A program made the translations under genes and the position numbers. The notes under the pieces are model-generated. The model was not told the DNA's origin and did not search any database. It saw only the letters and a program-made list of their open reading frames with translations. A stretch of 64,000 nucleotides of DNA. Origin: ZC4RG30 sp963777735. Its GTDB lineage: Bacteria; Pseudomonadota; Gammaproteobacteria; Steroidobacterales; Steroidobacteraceae. Below, one piece after another: positions 48,927 through 57,204 of this stretch; the first letter of the stretch is position 1, and every line of letters starts with the position of its first letter. The stretch spans positions 1-64,000 of the forward strand of contig CAVZRQ010000002.1 of assembly GCA_963777735.1 (NCBI GenBank), given 5' to 3'.

Positions 48927-50215
48927 GTGCCGGCGGTGGTGATCTTCACGCGCGCAAATTCACCGGCGCGCAGCCCCTTGGCTTTCTTCACATTGACGAC
49001 GCCGTCGATCTCCGGTGCATCCCCCTGCGTGCGGGCGATGGCCTTGTTGCCATCCACGCTGTCGACCAGCACGGTGAGTTCGGCGCCGACTTTCGCGGCA
49101 AGGCGCGCTTCGGAAATGGCAGCGGCCTTCTGCATGAAGCGTTCGTAGCGCTCATCCATCACTTCGGGTGCCACTGCGCCCGGCAGTTCGTTGGCGGTGG
49201 CGCCATCGACCGGTGAATATCTGAAGCAGCCGACGCGATCCAGCTGCGCGGCATCGAGCCAGTCGAGCATCTCGCTGAACTCGGCTTCCGTTTCACCCGG
49301 GAAGCCGACGATGAAACTGCTGCGCAGCGTGAGCTGCGGCACGGCTTTGCGCCAGGCATGGATGCGATCGAGCGTGTTCTCGGCATGCGCGGGCCGCTTC
49401 ATGCGCTTGAGCACGGAGGGGCTGCCATGCTGGAAGGGGATGTCGAGGTAGGGCAGCACCTTGCCTTCGGCCATCAGCGGCAGCACGGCGTCGACATGCG
49501 GATAGGGGTAGACGTAGTGCATGCGCACCCACACGCCCAATGCGCCAAGGCCCCGCGCCAGATCGACAAAGCGGGTTTCGTATTCCTGGCCACCGTAGCT
49601 TGCCGGGGCGTAACGCAGGTCGACGCCGTAGGCGCTGGTGTCCTGCGAGATGACCAGCAGTTCCTTGACGCCGGCAGCCACCAGCCGCTCTGCCTCGAAC
49701 AACACTTGCGCCAGCGGCCGCGAGGCCAGCTTGCCGCGCAGCGACGGAATGATGCAGAAGCTGCACTTGTTGTTGCAGCCTTCGGAAATCTTGAGGTACG
49801 CGTAGTGGCGCGGGGTGAGGCGGATGCCCTGCGGTGGCACCAGATCGGTGTGCGGATCGTGCGGCCGCGGCAGGTGCTCGTGCACGGCCGCCAGCACCGC
49901 TTCGGTGGCATGGGGGCCGGTGACGGCCAGCACCTTCGGATGCTTCTCGAGGATGCGGGCGGGATTGGCGCCGAGGCAGCCGGTGACCACCACCTTGCCG
50001 TTGGCGTGCAGCGCCTCGCCGATGGCCTCGAGGGATTCGTCGATGGCGCTGTCGATGAAGCCGCAGGTGTTCACGACCACGAGGTCGGAGTCGCCGTAGC
50101 TCGGCGAAATTTCGTAGCCACGGATGCGCAACTGCGTCAGGATCCGCTCTGAATCGACCAGGGCCTTGGGGCAGCCGAGGCTGACGAAACCGACGCGAGG
50201 GGAAGAGGCAGGCAT
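48899..50215 (-). CDS. rimO: Ribosomal protein uS12 methylthiotransferase
   Basis: 438 residues. VGFVSLGCPKALVDSERIL opens the N-terminal [4Fe-4S] domain with the three cysteines spread over residues about 15-85 (SLGCPK, NTCGFI, VTGCLG). The radical-SAM motif is EGCNNKCSFCIIPSLRG. A TRAM domain closes the chain (AELTVLVDSVDGNKAIAR). RimO methylthiolates Asp of ribosomal protein S12. Length typical of the family. Confidence 0.95.
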   Translation of the reverse strand: MPASSPRVGFVSLGCPKALVDSERILTQLRIRGYEISPSYGDSDLVVVNTCGFIDSAIDESLEAIGEALHANGKVVVTGCLGANPARILEKHPKVLAVTGPHATEAVLAAVHEHLPRPHDPHTDLVPPQGIRLTPRHYAYLKISEGCNNKCSFCIIPSLRGKLASRPLAQVLFEAERLVAAGVKELLVISQDTSAYGVDLRYAPASYGGQEYETRFVDLARGLGALGVWVRMHYVYPYPHVDAVLPLMAEGKVLPYLDIPFQHGSPSVLKRMKRPAHAENTLDRIHAWRKAVPQLTLRSSFIVGFPGETEAEFSEMLDWLDAAQLDRVGCFRYSPVDGATANELPGAVAPEVMDERYERFMQKAAAISEARLAAKVGAELTVLVDSVDGNKAIARTQGDAPEIDGVVNVKKAKGLRAGEFARVKITTAGTYDLAAEPS

Positions 50216-50230
50216 CTGCCTATTTTAGCG

Positions 50231-50824
50231 ATGAAAGAGCAGTTTGATCGGGACTATTACCAGCGTTTCTACTTCAACCCCCGCACGGCGGTCACCAACC
50301 GCTCGGAAATGAATGCCCGCGGCAGGTTGATTGCCGCCATGGCCGAGCATCTGGGGTTGCCGGTGCGCAGCGTGCTGGATGCGGGCTGCGGCGTGGGCCT
50401 GCTGCGCGCGCCGCTGAAGAAGGCGCTGCCGCGTGCCGTGTACACGGGGTTGGAGGTCAGCGAGTACCTCTGCCAGCGGTACGGCTGGATCCATGGCGGC
50501 ATCCAGGATTTCAAGCGCAAGACGCAATATGACGTGGTCATCTGCTATGACGTGCTGCAGTACCTGAAGGCGGCGGAGACGCAGCGCGCGCTGGCCAATC
50601 TCTCGCGGGTGTGCCGCGGGCTGCTGTATTTCGGCGTGCTGACGCGCGAAGACTGGGAAGAGAACTGCGACCAGACCCGCACCGATCCGGCGGTTTCGCT
50701 GCGCGGCGGCGCCTGGTACCGACGCGAACTCACGAAGAACTTCCGGCATCTGGGTGCGGGATTCTGGCTGCGTCGCGACTGCCCGGTGACGGTCTGGGAG
50801 ATGGATACAGCAGGCCGCAAATGA
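50231..50824 (+). CDS. Class I SAM-dependent methyltransferase
   Basis: 197 residues. SVLDAGCGVGLLRAPLKKAL is motif I; AVYTGLEVSEYLCQRYG follows, then YDVVICYDVLQYLKAAETQR. It begins FDRDYYQRFYFNPRTAVTN, a form found in small methyltransferases of unknown substrate. Its TGA overlaps the ATG of the small gene that follows. Confidence 0.82.
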   Translation: MKEQFDRDYYQRFYFNPRTAVTNRSEMNARGRLIAAMAEHLGLPVRSVLDAGCGVGLLRAPLKKALPRAVYTGLEVSEYLCQRYGWIHGGIQDFKRKTQYDVVICYDVLQYLKAAETQRALANLSRVCRGLLYFGVLTREDWEENCDQTRTDPAVSLRGGAWYRRELTKNFRHLGAGFWLRRDCPVTVWEMDTAGRK

Positions 50825-50982
50825 GCGAGCCGCCGCGCCACACTTCGCTGGCGCGTGAATTCAGCGCAGCGGTGCCGCCGCAGCGCGCGCCCTGGCATCG
50901 ACGCTTCCTGTGGTGGCTGCTCATGAAAGGCGTGTCGCTGCGCTTCGTACAGAAAATGATCGAAAGAAGATACAGAGCATGA
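50821..50982 (+). CDS. Small basic protein, 53 residues
   Basis: A short coding region fixed by ATGA overlaps at both ends: its ATG overlaps the methyltransferase stop and its TGA overlaps the start of the CobW-family gene. The chain is basic, with HRRFLWWLLMKGVSLRFVQK, possibly amphipathic. Translational coupling on both sides makes it more likely to be real. Function unknown. Confidence 0.55.
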   Translation: MSEPPRHTSLAREFSAAVPPQRAPWHRRFLWWLLMKGVSLRFVQKMIERRYRA

Positions 50983-52346
50983 ACAAACCTGCACGCATTC
51001 CTGTCACGGTGCTCACCGGCTTCCTCGGCGCCGGCAAGACCACGCTGCTCAATCGCATCCTTTCCGAAAATCACGGCAAGCGCATCGCGGTGATCGAGAA
51101 CGAGTTCGGCGAGGTGGGGGTCGACCACCAGCTCGTGATCGGCGCGGAAGAAGAGATCTTCGAAACCAGCAACGGCTGCATCTGCTGCACCGTGCGCGGC
51201 GATCTCATCCGTGTGCTCGGCCAGCTGCTCAAGCGCCGCGAGCGTTTCGATTACATCCTGATCGAGACCACCGGCATGGCCGACCCTGGCCCCGTGGCGC
51301 AGACCTTCTTCCTGGATGAAGACCTGAAAGACCAGTTCGTGGTGGACGCCATCGTGACGCTGGTGGATGCGCGCCACTTCGAGCAGCACCTGGTGGAGCT
51401 GAAGGAGCCGGCCATCCAGGTTGGATTTGCCGACGTCGTGATCCTGAACAAGACCGACCTGGTCAGCGTGACGGATCTCGCCCGCATCGAACAGAAGATC
51501 CGCGGCATCAATGGCACGGCGCAGGTGCATCGCGCACAGAACGCGGCGGTGCCGATCGATGTGGTGCTGGGTCTTGGCGCCTTTGATCTGGATCGTGCGC
51601 TGGCGGTGGACAAGTCATTCCTCGAGCCGCAGTACCCATTTGAATGGGCAGGCGCGTATCAGCTTGCGGCGGGTCGGCACATATTGCGGGCCGCTGGTGA
51701 GCACGGGCATGGTCATCACGAGCATGATGATCACCATGGGCATGACCACGCCGCGCTGAAGGTTGCGTTGCTGCCGATGCCGGCGGTTACGCCCGAGGCG
51801 CTGGCAGCGCAGATCGAACCGGCAGTGCGTGTGTTTGCGGAAGCTGCGCGGGCCGTTGAAAGCGGTGATCACCTCACGCCAGGCAGCGCCCCTTTCGCGC
51901 TGGCCATGAGCTGCATGGGTGGCCAGTACTGCGTCGATATCGACAAACCCGGTGCCTATGCGCTGTTCACCGAGCATGCCCCCGCAGAGTTCGGGCTGGA
52001 GATGCCCGCTGCGCCGGCTGCCGAGCGGGCATTCGCTTCGCATCATCACGATGCCGAGATTGGTTCGATCGGCATTCACGAGGAACGTGCGCTCGATGCC
52101 CGGAAGGTGAACGACTGGCTGTCGTACCTGCTGCAGACACATGGCGAAGACATCCTGCGCATGAAGGGTGTGCTCAACATCAAGGGCGACGACCGTCGCT
52201 ATGTGTTCCACGGCGTGCACATGATGTTTGATGGCAGGCCGGACCGGCCGTGGGCGGGCGGGCCGCGTTCGAGCCAGCTGGTGTTCATAGGCCGCAAGCT
52301 GGATCGTGAAGAATTGCTGGCGGGTTTCTCCGCCTGCCTGGCATGA
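50979..52346 (+). CDS. COG0523 (CobW/P47K) GTP-dependent metal chaperone
   Basis: 455 residues from ATG 50979. TVLTGFLGAGKTTLLNRIL is Walker A; ETSNGCICCTVRGDLIRVL is the CxCC metal-binding motif; DVVILNKTDLVS gives GTP specificity. A His-rich insert (HGHGHHEHDDHHGHDH) and a second HHHD suggest Zn2+ or related metal binding. A C-terminal CobW_C domain ends RKLDREELLAGF. These proteins insert or supply metals to clients. The WD40 gene overlaps its stop. Confidence 0.9.
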   Translation: MNKPARIPVTVLTGFLGAGKTTLLNRILSENHGKRIAVIENEFGEVGVDHQLVIGAEEEIFETSNGCICCTVRGDLIRVLGQLLKRRERFDYILIETTGMADPGPVAQTFFLDEDLKDQFVVDAIVTLVDARHFEQHLVELKEPAIQVGFADVVILNKTDLVSVTDLARIEQKIRGINGTAQVHRAQNAAVPIDVVLGLGAFDLDRALAVDKSFLEPQYPFEWAGAYQLAAGRHILRAAGEHGHGHHEHDDHHGHDHAALKVALLPMPAVTPEALAAQIEPAVRVFAEAARAVESGDHLTPGSAPFALAMSCMGGQYCVDIDKPGAYALFTEHAPAEFGLEMPAAPAAERAFASHHHDAEIGSIGIHEERALDARKVNDWLSYLLQTHGEDILRMKGVLNIKGDDRRYVFHGVHMMFDGRPDRPWAGGPRSSQLVFIGRKLDREELLAGFSACLA

Positions 52347-53371
52347 GTGCTTCGCCTGGCCTTGTGGCCGGCGCCATGGGCATCGTGGATGATTTCCCGG
52401 TAGCCATTGCATGGACGCCGGATGGCTCTGCGCTGACTGTGGGTGGTGGCGAAGGCGGAATCTACCGCGTGCAGGCGCAGGATGGAGTGGTGCAGCGAGT
52501 GGGTGATCACTCACCGGGTCTGCTGCAGCTGGCGTGGCAGCCGAAAGGCTCGCTGCTGGCGACTGCCGGTCAGGATGGTTCGGTGCGCCTGTGGCACGGC
52601 AATGCTGGCGACGCAACTGCGGCGCAGACCATGCACCGTGCGAAGCACTGGCCCGCCGGGCTCGCCTGGCGCGCAGATGGCGAGGCGTTGGCCTTTTGCA
52701 GTGGCAAGGATGTGCTGGTGTTCGACAGCGAAGGCAACCTGCTGCGCGAGCTGGGTGGCCACAGCTGTCCGCTGACCAATCTGCTATGGCGGGGTCGCAA
52801 CGAAGTCATCGCTGCGGGCAATGGCGCGCTGTTCGTTGACCGCATCGACAATGGTGAGGTGGCGCAGTTCGTGCTGGAAGGCACGCCGCTGACGCTGGCA
52901 TTGAGCCCGGACATGAAAGTGGCAGCCAACGGGCTTGCCGACGGCACCATCAACTTCCGGCACATCAACAATCGCAAGCGCTCGCGCATGAGTGGCTACG
53001 AGGGCAAGGTGGATCAGACCAGCTGGAGCGCCAACAGCCGCTATCTCGCCACGTCCTCAACCGGAGCGAGCAGCATCGTGGTCTGGGATTTCAGTGGCAA
53101 GGGCCCCGAAGGCAGCGCGCCCTTGCAGCTCAATGCCCATGAAGAACGCGTTGAATCGCTGGCCTGGCAGCCTGCAGGTCCGTTGCTGGTTTCTGCCGGT
53201 CGTGACTGGCGCGTGGTGCTGTGGCGGCCGACGCCGAAGAGCAGCGACGCGCTGGATATTCAGTTGCTGGATGGCCCGGCTGGCAGCACCTGCTGGTCGC
53301 CGGATGGAACGCGGCTGGCGGTTGCCCAAGGCTCGGGCAAGATCCGCTTCTTCTCGCTGAGACCAGCGTAG
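52343..53371 (+). CDS. WD40-repeat protein
   Basis: 342 residues. Repeats of about 40 residues end in pairs such as GSVRLWHG, IVVWDFSG and WRVVLWRP, so a beta propeller of about seven blades. It starts four bases before the end of the CobW-family gene. WD40 proteins next to COG0523 GTPases recur in related genomes, so it may be a partner of the metal chaperone; this is inference. The last 112 bases overlap the convergent glycosyltransferase gene. Confidence 0.82.
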   Translation: MSASPGLVAGAMGIVDDFPVAIAWTPDGSALTVGGGEGGIYRVQAQDGVVQRVGDHSPGLLQLAWQPKGSLLATAGQDGSVRLWHGNAGDATAAQTMHRAKHWPAGLAWRADGEALAFCSGKDVLVFDSEGNLLRELGGHSCPLTNLLWRGRNEVIAAGNGALFVDRIDNGEVAQFVLEGTPLTLALSPDMKVAANGLADGTINFRHINNRKRSRMSGYEGKVDQTSWSANSRYLATSSTGASSIVVWDFSGKGPEGSAPLQLNAHEERVESLAWQPAGPLLVSAGRDWRVVLWRPTPKSSDALDIQLLDGPAGSTCWSPDGTRLAVAQGSGKIRFFSLRPA

Positions 53372-54438
53372 AGAGACTGCTGGCGCCGCAGGGCGAGATC
53401 CCAGCTGTACTGCTGCAACACGCGTGACCGCGCGGCAGCACCAAGGGAATCGATGTCCCGGTCGTAGAGATCGCGGACGGCCTGCGCGAGCAGGCTGCCA
53501 TCTGCGCGCAGCGCAGTGATGCCAACCTGTTCGTCCACCAGTTCGGCCACTGCGCCGGCGCGCACGCCGACCACCGGCCTGCCGCAGGCCATGGCTTCCA
53601 GCACGACAAGCCCGAATGTCTCGGCGGTGCCCGCATGCACCAGAGCATCGGCCGACGCCATGACCTGCGCCAGTTCGACGCTGTCGCGCCGATAGGGCAA
53701 CACGGTGATGTTGTCGGTGGGTCGACGGTGCTCGCCACCGCCGACCAGCAGCAGGTGGTAATCCGGCCCGAGGCGAGCGAACGCGTCGTGCAATACGGGG
53801 ATGTTCTTTTCGGCAGAGAAGCGGCCAGCGTAGACCAGCAGGCGCACGGACTCGCCCAGCCCCAGCTGCCCGCGCAATGCCTGGTTGCGCCGCGCTGGAT
53901 GAAACACCGCGGTGTCCACCCCGAGCGGCTGGACGGTCACGCGGCTCAGGCCCAGGGAGCGAAGGTAGTCGCCCATGATGCGGCTGGGCGCGCAGACCAG
54001 ATCGAAGCGCTCATACAGCCAGCGCAGGTAACGGCCGGTCAGCCTTCCGATGCGGGCGCCGCAGCGCATGCCGATCAGGCGCGGCAGATGGGAATGAAAG
54101 AAGGCGACGGTGGGGATGCGGCGGCGCGCAGCAACTTCCAGTGCCGCCCATGCGGGGTGGAACGCATCGCCGGCTTCAATCAGATCCGGCTGCAATTCAT
54201 CCAGCAGGCTGGCCCAGAGGCGCGGCGAGAGGGGCAGGCGGTAGTTGAACGTGCCCGGAACAATTGGCCCGGCAATGGTGCTGAGCTCGCCGGGGTGCAG
54301 GGCCGTGACATCGCCAGGCACCAGCAGCGAGTGTTGCCAATGCCCCTGCTTGGCATACCAGCTGTGTTTGGCATTGAGGTAGCGCCTGACCCCGCCGCTG
54401 GTCGGCGAAAAGAACAGCGTAGTGTCGACGAGATGCAT
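53260..54438 (-). CDS. Group 1 (GT4-type) glycosyltransferase
   Basis: 392 residues. The N-terminal half begins HLVDTTLFFSPTSGGVRRYL with the glycine-rich SGGV turn; the C-terminal half has LVYAGRFSAEKNIPVLHDAF and the nucleotide-sugar Glu motif AGTAETFGLVVLEAMACGRP. It transfers a sugar from a nucleotide donor; acceptor unknown. Last gene of a minus-strand operon with signalling genes. The final 37 codons overlap the WD40 gene; homologous sequence ends earlier, so the tail may be spurious or altered. Confidence 0.85.
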   Translation of the reverse strand: MHLVDTTLFFSPTSGGVRRYLNAKHSWYAKQGHWQHSLLVPGDVTALHPGELSTIAGPIVPGTFNYRLPLSPRLWASLLDELQPDLIEAGDAFHPAWAALEVAARRRIPTVAFFHSHLPRLIGMRCGARIGRLTGRYLRWLYERFDLVCAPSRIMGDYLRSLGLSRVTVQPLGVDTAVFHPARRNQALRGQLGLGESVRLLVYAGRFSAEKNIPVLHDAFARLGPDYHLLLVGGGEHRRPTDNITVLPYRRDSVELAQVMASADALVHAGTAETFGLVVLEAMACGRPVVGVRAGAVAELVDEQVGITALRADGSLLAQAVRDLYDRDIDSLGAAARSRVLQQYSWDLALRRQQSLYAGLSEKKRILPEPWATASRVPSGDQQVLPAGPSSN

Positions 54439-54498
54439 GCGTACCCCACCGTTGCCGCGTGGAGCATTGCACTAGGCAGCGCGATGCCTGTCAAGCAA

Positions 54499-55938
54499 TC
54501 AACCGAAGGCGGATGCCTGCTCTTCCTGTAGTGAAGCGCTGACAGGCAGCTGCAGGGTGAATTGCGTATAGCGGCCGGATTTCGTCGCCACGGAAACCTG
54601 GCCGTTGAGCCGGGTGACGGTATTGCGCAGGCAGGTCATGCCGCGTCCATGGCCATCACTTTCTGCCAGCCCTTCGGTGGTGAATGCCGGCTTGAAGATG
54701 AGTCCCACCAGATCACCGGCCTCGCGCTCCACCAGGGATTCCTCGGAGATCAGTCCACACATCACCGCCGCCTTGCCGATCCGCTGCATGTCGAAGCCGC
54801 GGCCGTCGTCGCGAACCAGGATCCTGATGCCGGCAGGGCCTTTGTCCTCGAAGGTGATGCTGATCTGCCCGGCTGCCGATTTGTCTGCTTTCAGGCGTTG
54901 TTCCGGAGTCTCGATGCCGTGATCCAGCGCATTGCGCAACAGATGCAGCAGCATCTCGTCGATATCGCGGCGCAAGCTCACCGGGACGAGCTCCGAACCA
55001 GTGACCGACAATTTCGCGAGGGTGCCGGTTTCCGCACCACGTCTCCGCAGCAGATCATTCCAGCGCTTCTCGCTGGACTGTGGCCAGCTTGCCTGCTTGC
55101 GTGAACGTCGTGGTGCCGGGGTTTCGGCGCCGGTGGCGGCAACGGGTTGAGGCGCGTTGTAGCGCTGCTCCTCGCAACGCCAGGCAGATCCGACCGCACT
55201 GGCCACGGTGTCGATGAGCACGGCCAGTGGCAGCAGATCGTTGCCGCTGATGTCAACGCGCTGCTGCAGGCCATCGAGTGCTTCGAGCAGCTTGTGACAG
55301 GCCTGCTCGATGTTCTGGAGATCAACGGCCTGGGCCTCCTGGCCCAGTTGAGCGGTGGCGGCTCGCAGGCGCGTCAGCTTCTCGCGCAGGGAATCGTGTG
55401 TGCGGGCAGGCATGCGCAGGGTGGCGCGCAGCGCGCCGACGGAGGCCATGGCGGAGCCGAGGAACAGCCGAACGGTGTCCGGTGGGGCGCGCAGCAGCGC
55501 CATGCCGGTTTCGGCCGCAGCACGCGACCGCATGGCGGTGAGCTGCAATTCCTGTGTTGCCGTGGCATCGCGTATCCACAGCAGCAGTTCATTGTCGGTC
55601 AGGCGAAGCACGGAAAGCCCCAGATGGCGGTGTGTGGCGCCGGAACCAGCGATCATTGGCATGCAGCCAAGATCCTGGCCGGTGCAACCGGTATCTGCAG
55701 CAATGGCGGCCAGTTGCTGCAGCAGGGGTGCCAGCTGATGTGATGCAAACAGGTCATCCATGGCGTCGGCCAGCGGAGCGCCGGGCACGCAGGCGCCGTG
55801 GGTGCCTGGCGCCAGCCAGGCGTCGAGCAAGGCACTGTTGTGGATCGCGCTGATGCGCTGTGTGCCGTCCACGCGCAGGGCCACGCCTGAGCCCATCTGC
55901 AGCAGTGCGTCGATGACAGTGGAATCTGCTGGGTTCAT
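54499..55938 (-). CDS. CheA-like histidine kinase core
   Basis: 479 residues. The C-terminal half has the ATP-binding boxes of CheA: LLHLLRNALDHGIETPEQRL (N box), ILVRDDGRGFDMQRIGKAAV (G1), LIFKPAFTTEGLAESDGHGR then GMTCLRNTV (F and G2). The N-terminal half looks like a PAS-type sensor region (about 1-140) followed by helices in which a phospho-accepting His is not certain. It lacks CheW-like and receiver domains. It sits 19 bases downstream of a Ser/Thr kinase gene. Confidence 0.8.
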   Translation of the reverse strand: MNPADSTVIDALLQMGSGVALRVDGTQRISAIHNSALLDAWLAPGTHGACVPGAPLADAMDDLFASHQLAPLLQQLAAIAADTGCTGQDLGCMPMIAGSGATHRHLGLSVLRLTDNELLLWIRDATATQELQLTAMRSRAAAETGMALLRAPPDTVRLFLGSAMASVGALRATLRMPARTHDSLREKLTRLRAATAQLGQEAQAVDLQNIEQACHKLLEALDGLQQRVDISGNDLLPLAVLIDTVASAVGSAWRCEEQRYNAPQPVAATGAETPAPRRSRKQASWPQSSEKRWNDLLRRRGAETGTLAKLSVTGSELVPVSLRRDIDEMLLHLLRNALDHGIETPEQRLKADKSAAGQISITFEDKGPAGIRILVRDDGRGFDMQRIGKAAVMCGLISEESLVEREAGDLVGLIFKPAFTTEGLAESDGHGRGMTCLRNTVTRLNGQVSVATKSGRYTQFTLQLPVSASLQEEQASAFG

Positions 55939-55957
55939 GCGCGTGGGTCAGCCTGCA

Positions 55958-57193
55958 TCAAGCCGCGGCCTGCGCCAGGTTCGCAAGCAATGCGTCGGCG
56001 CTGGGGAACCGGTCTTCACGCTGTTTCGCCAGCATGCCTTCGAGCAACGGCTGGTGTTGCGCAAGCTCGGGTGGCAGCACAGGCACCGGCGCGGCCACAT
56101 GCTGTTGCAGAACCTCGACCGCCGTCGCGCCCAGGTACGGCTTGGAGCCAGTGAGCATCTCGTAGAAGAGCACTCCGAGACTGTAAAGGTCGCTGCGAGA
56201 ATCGAGTTCCAAACCCTGTGCCTGTTCCGGGCTCATGTAATAGGGTGAGCCGCGCAGCACGCCGGCCGCGGTGCTGCGTGTGCCGTGATCGATGTGCTTC
56301 GAGATGCCGAAGTCGATCAGCACGATCTGTCCGTCGTCGCGCAGCATGATGTTCGGTGGCTTCAGGTCCCGGTGCACGATGCCCTGCTGGTGCACGGCAG
56401 ACAATGCCGCGGCAATGCGCTGCAGGAAATCCATGGCCTCGTATTCAGAGAGGGGATTCTGCAGTCGTGCTTTCAGGTCGCCGCAGGGAAAATACTCCAT
56501 GGCAATGAACTCGCGGCCCTCGTGCATGCCGTAGTCGTAGATATCGACGATGCCAGGGTGGCGCAGGCTGCCGACCGTCTGGAATTCGCGGGAGAACTGT
56601 GGCTCGTCGTTTTCGCTGACGCGACTGACCTTGAGGGCAACATGCCGGTCCAGGGCATCGCTGTGCGCCAGATAGACCGTGGCGCGCGCCGATTCTCCGA
56701 GGGTATCGAGCAGCATGTAGCGCGGGATCAGATCGCGCGGCACTTTCAGCGGGCTCACCATCGTGGCCGGCGCAATGGAGAATGCGCGCGCCGGTGCGCG
56801 ACGCTGCTCAAGGCCGTGATCAATGGCCGCAGAAAGCAGATCGGTGGTGAGCAGGTGTCGGGGCAGGTAGTCCGCCGCGCCGCGGCGCATTGTGCCGACA
56901 GCCGACAACTCGTCGCCATTCTCGGCCATTACCACCAGCGGCGGTGATCCGGGGATTCCCTGCACATGCTCCACCCATTCCATGGCGACAGCCGCAGCCT
57001 CGGTGGAGAAGTCCAGAACAGCGAACAGGAGGTTGAACTCTGCTGTGCCGGTCGTGGCAAGGCGTCGTTCGAAGGCGGACCTCGCTTCCAGAACGATGCG
57101 TGCATCATTGCGCAGCGCCTCGATGCGATGCTGCAGCCAGCGGCCTACCTGGCTGTCTTCTGCAACGACAAGAATCTGGGTTTCCGGTTTCAC
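55958..57193 (-). CDS. Ser/Thr protein kinase with N-terminal receiver-like domain
   Basis: 411 residues from GTG 57193, 11 bases after the previous stop. Residues 1-125 resemble a response-regulator receiver (ILVVAEDSQVGRWLQHRIE, then FNLLFAVLDFSTEAAAV and PLVVMAENGDELSAVG), with Asp in VLDFS. The kinase domain has LDTLGESARATVYLAHSD (an unusual Gly loop), RHVALKVSRV, GIVHRDLKPPNIMLRD, IVLIDFGISK and GSPYYMSPEQAQG. The catalytic Lys, HRD and DFG are intact. Cytosolic. Confidence 0.86.
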   Translation of the reverse strand: MKPETQILVVAEDSQVGRWLQHRIEALRNDARIVLEARSAFERRLATTGTAEFNLLFAVLDFSTEAAAVAMEWVEHVQGIPGSPPLVVMAENGDELSAVGTMRRGAADYLPRHLLTTDLLSAAIDHGLEQRRAPARAFSIAPATMVSPLKVPRDLIPRYMLLDTLGESARATVYLAHSDALDRHVALKVSRVSENDEPQFSREFQTVGSLRHPGIVDIYDYGMHEGREFIAMEYFPCGDLKARLQNPLSEYEAMDFLQRIAAALSAVHQQGIVHRDLKPPNIMLRDDGQIVLIDFGISKHIDHGTRSTAAGVLRGSPYYMSPEQAQGLELDSRSDLYSLGVLFYEMLTGSKPYLGATAVEVLQQHVAAPVPVLPPELAQHQPLLEGMLAKQREDRFPSADALLANLAQAAA

Positions 57194-57204
57194 GCAGACC
57201 GCGA

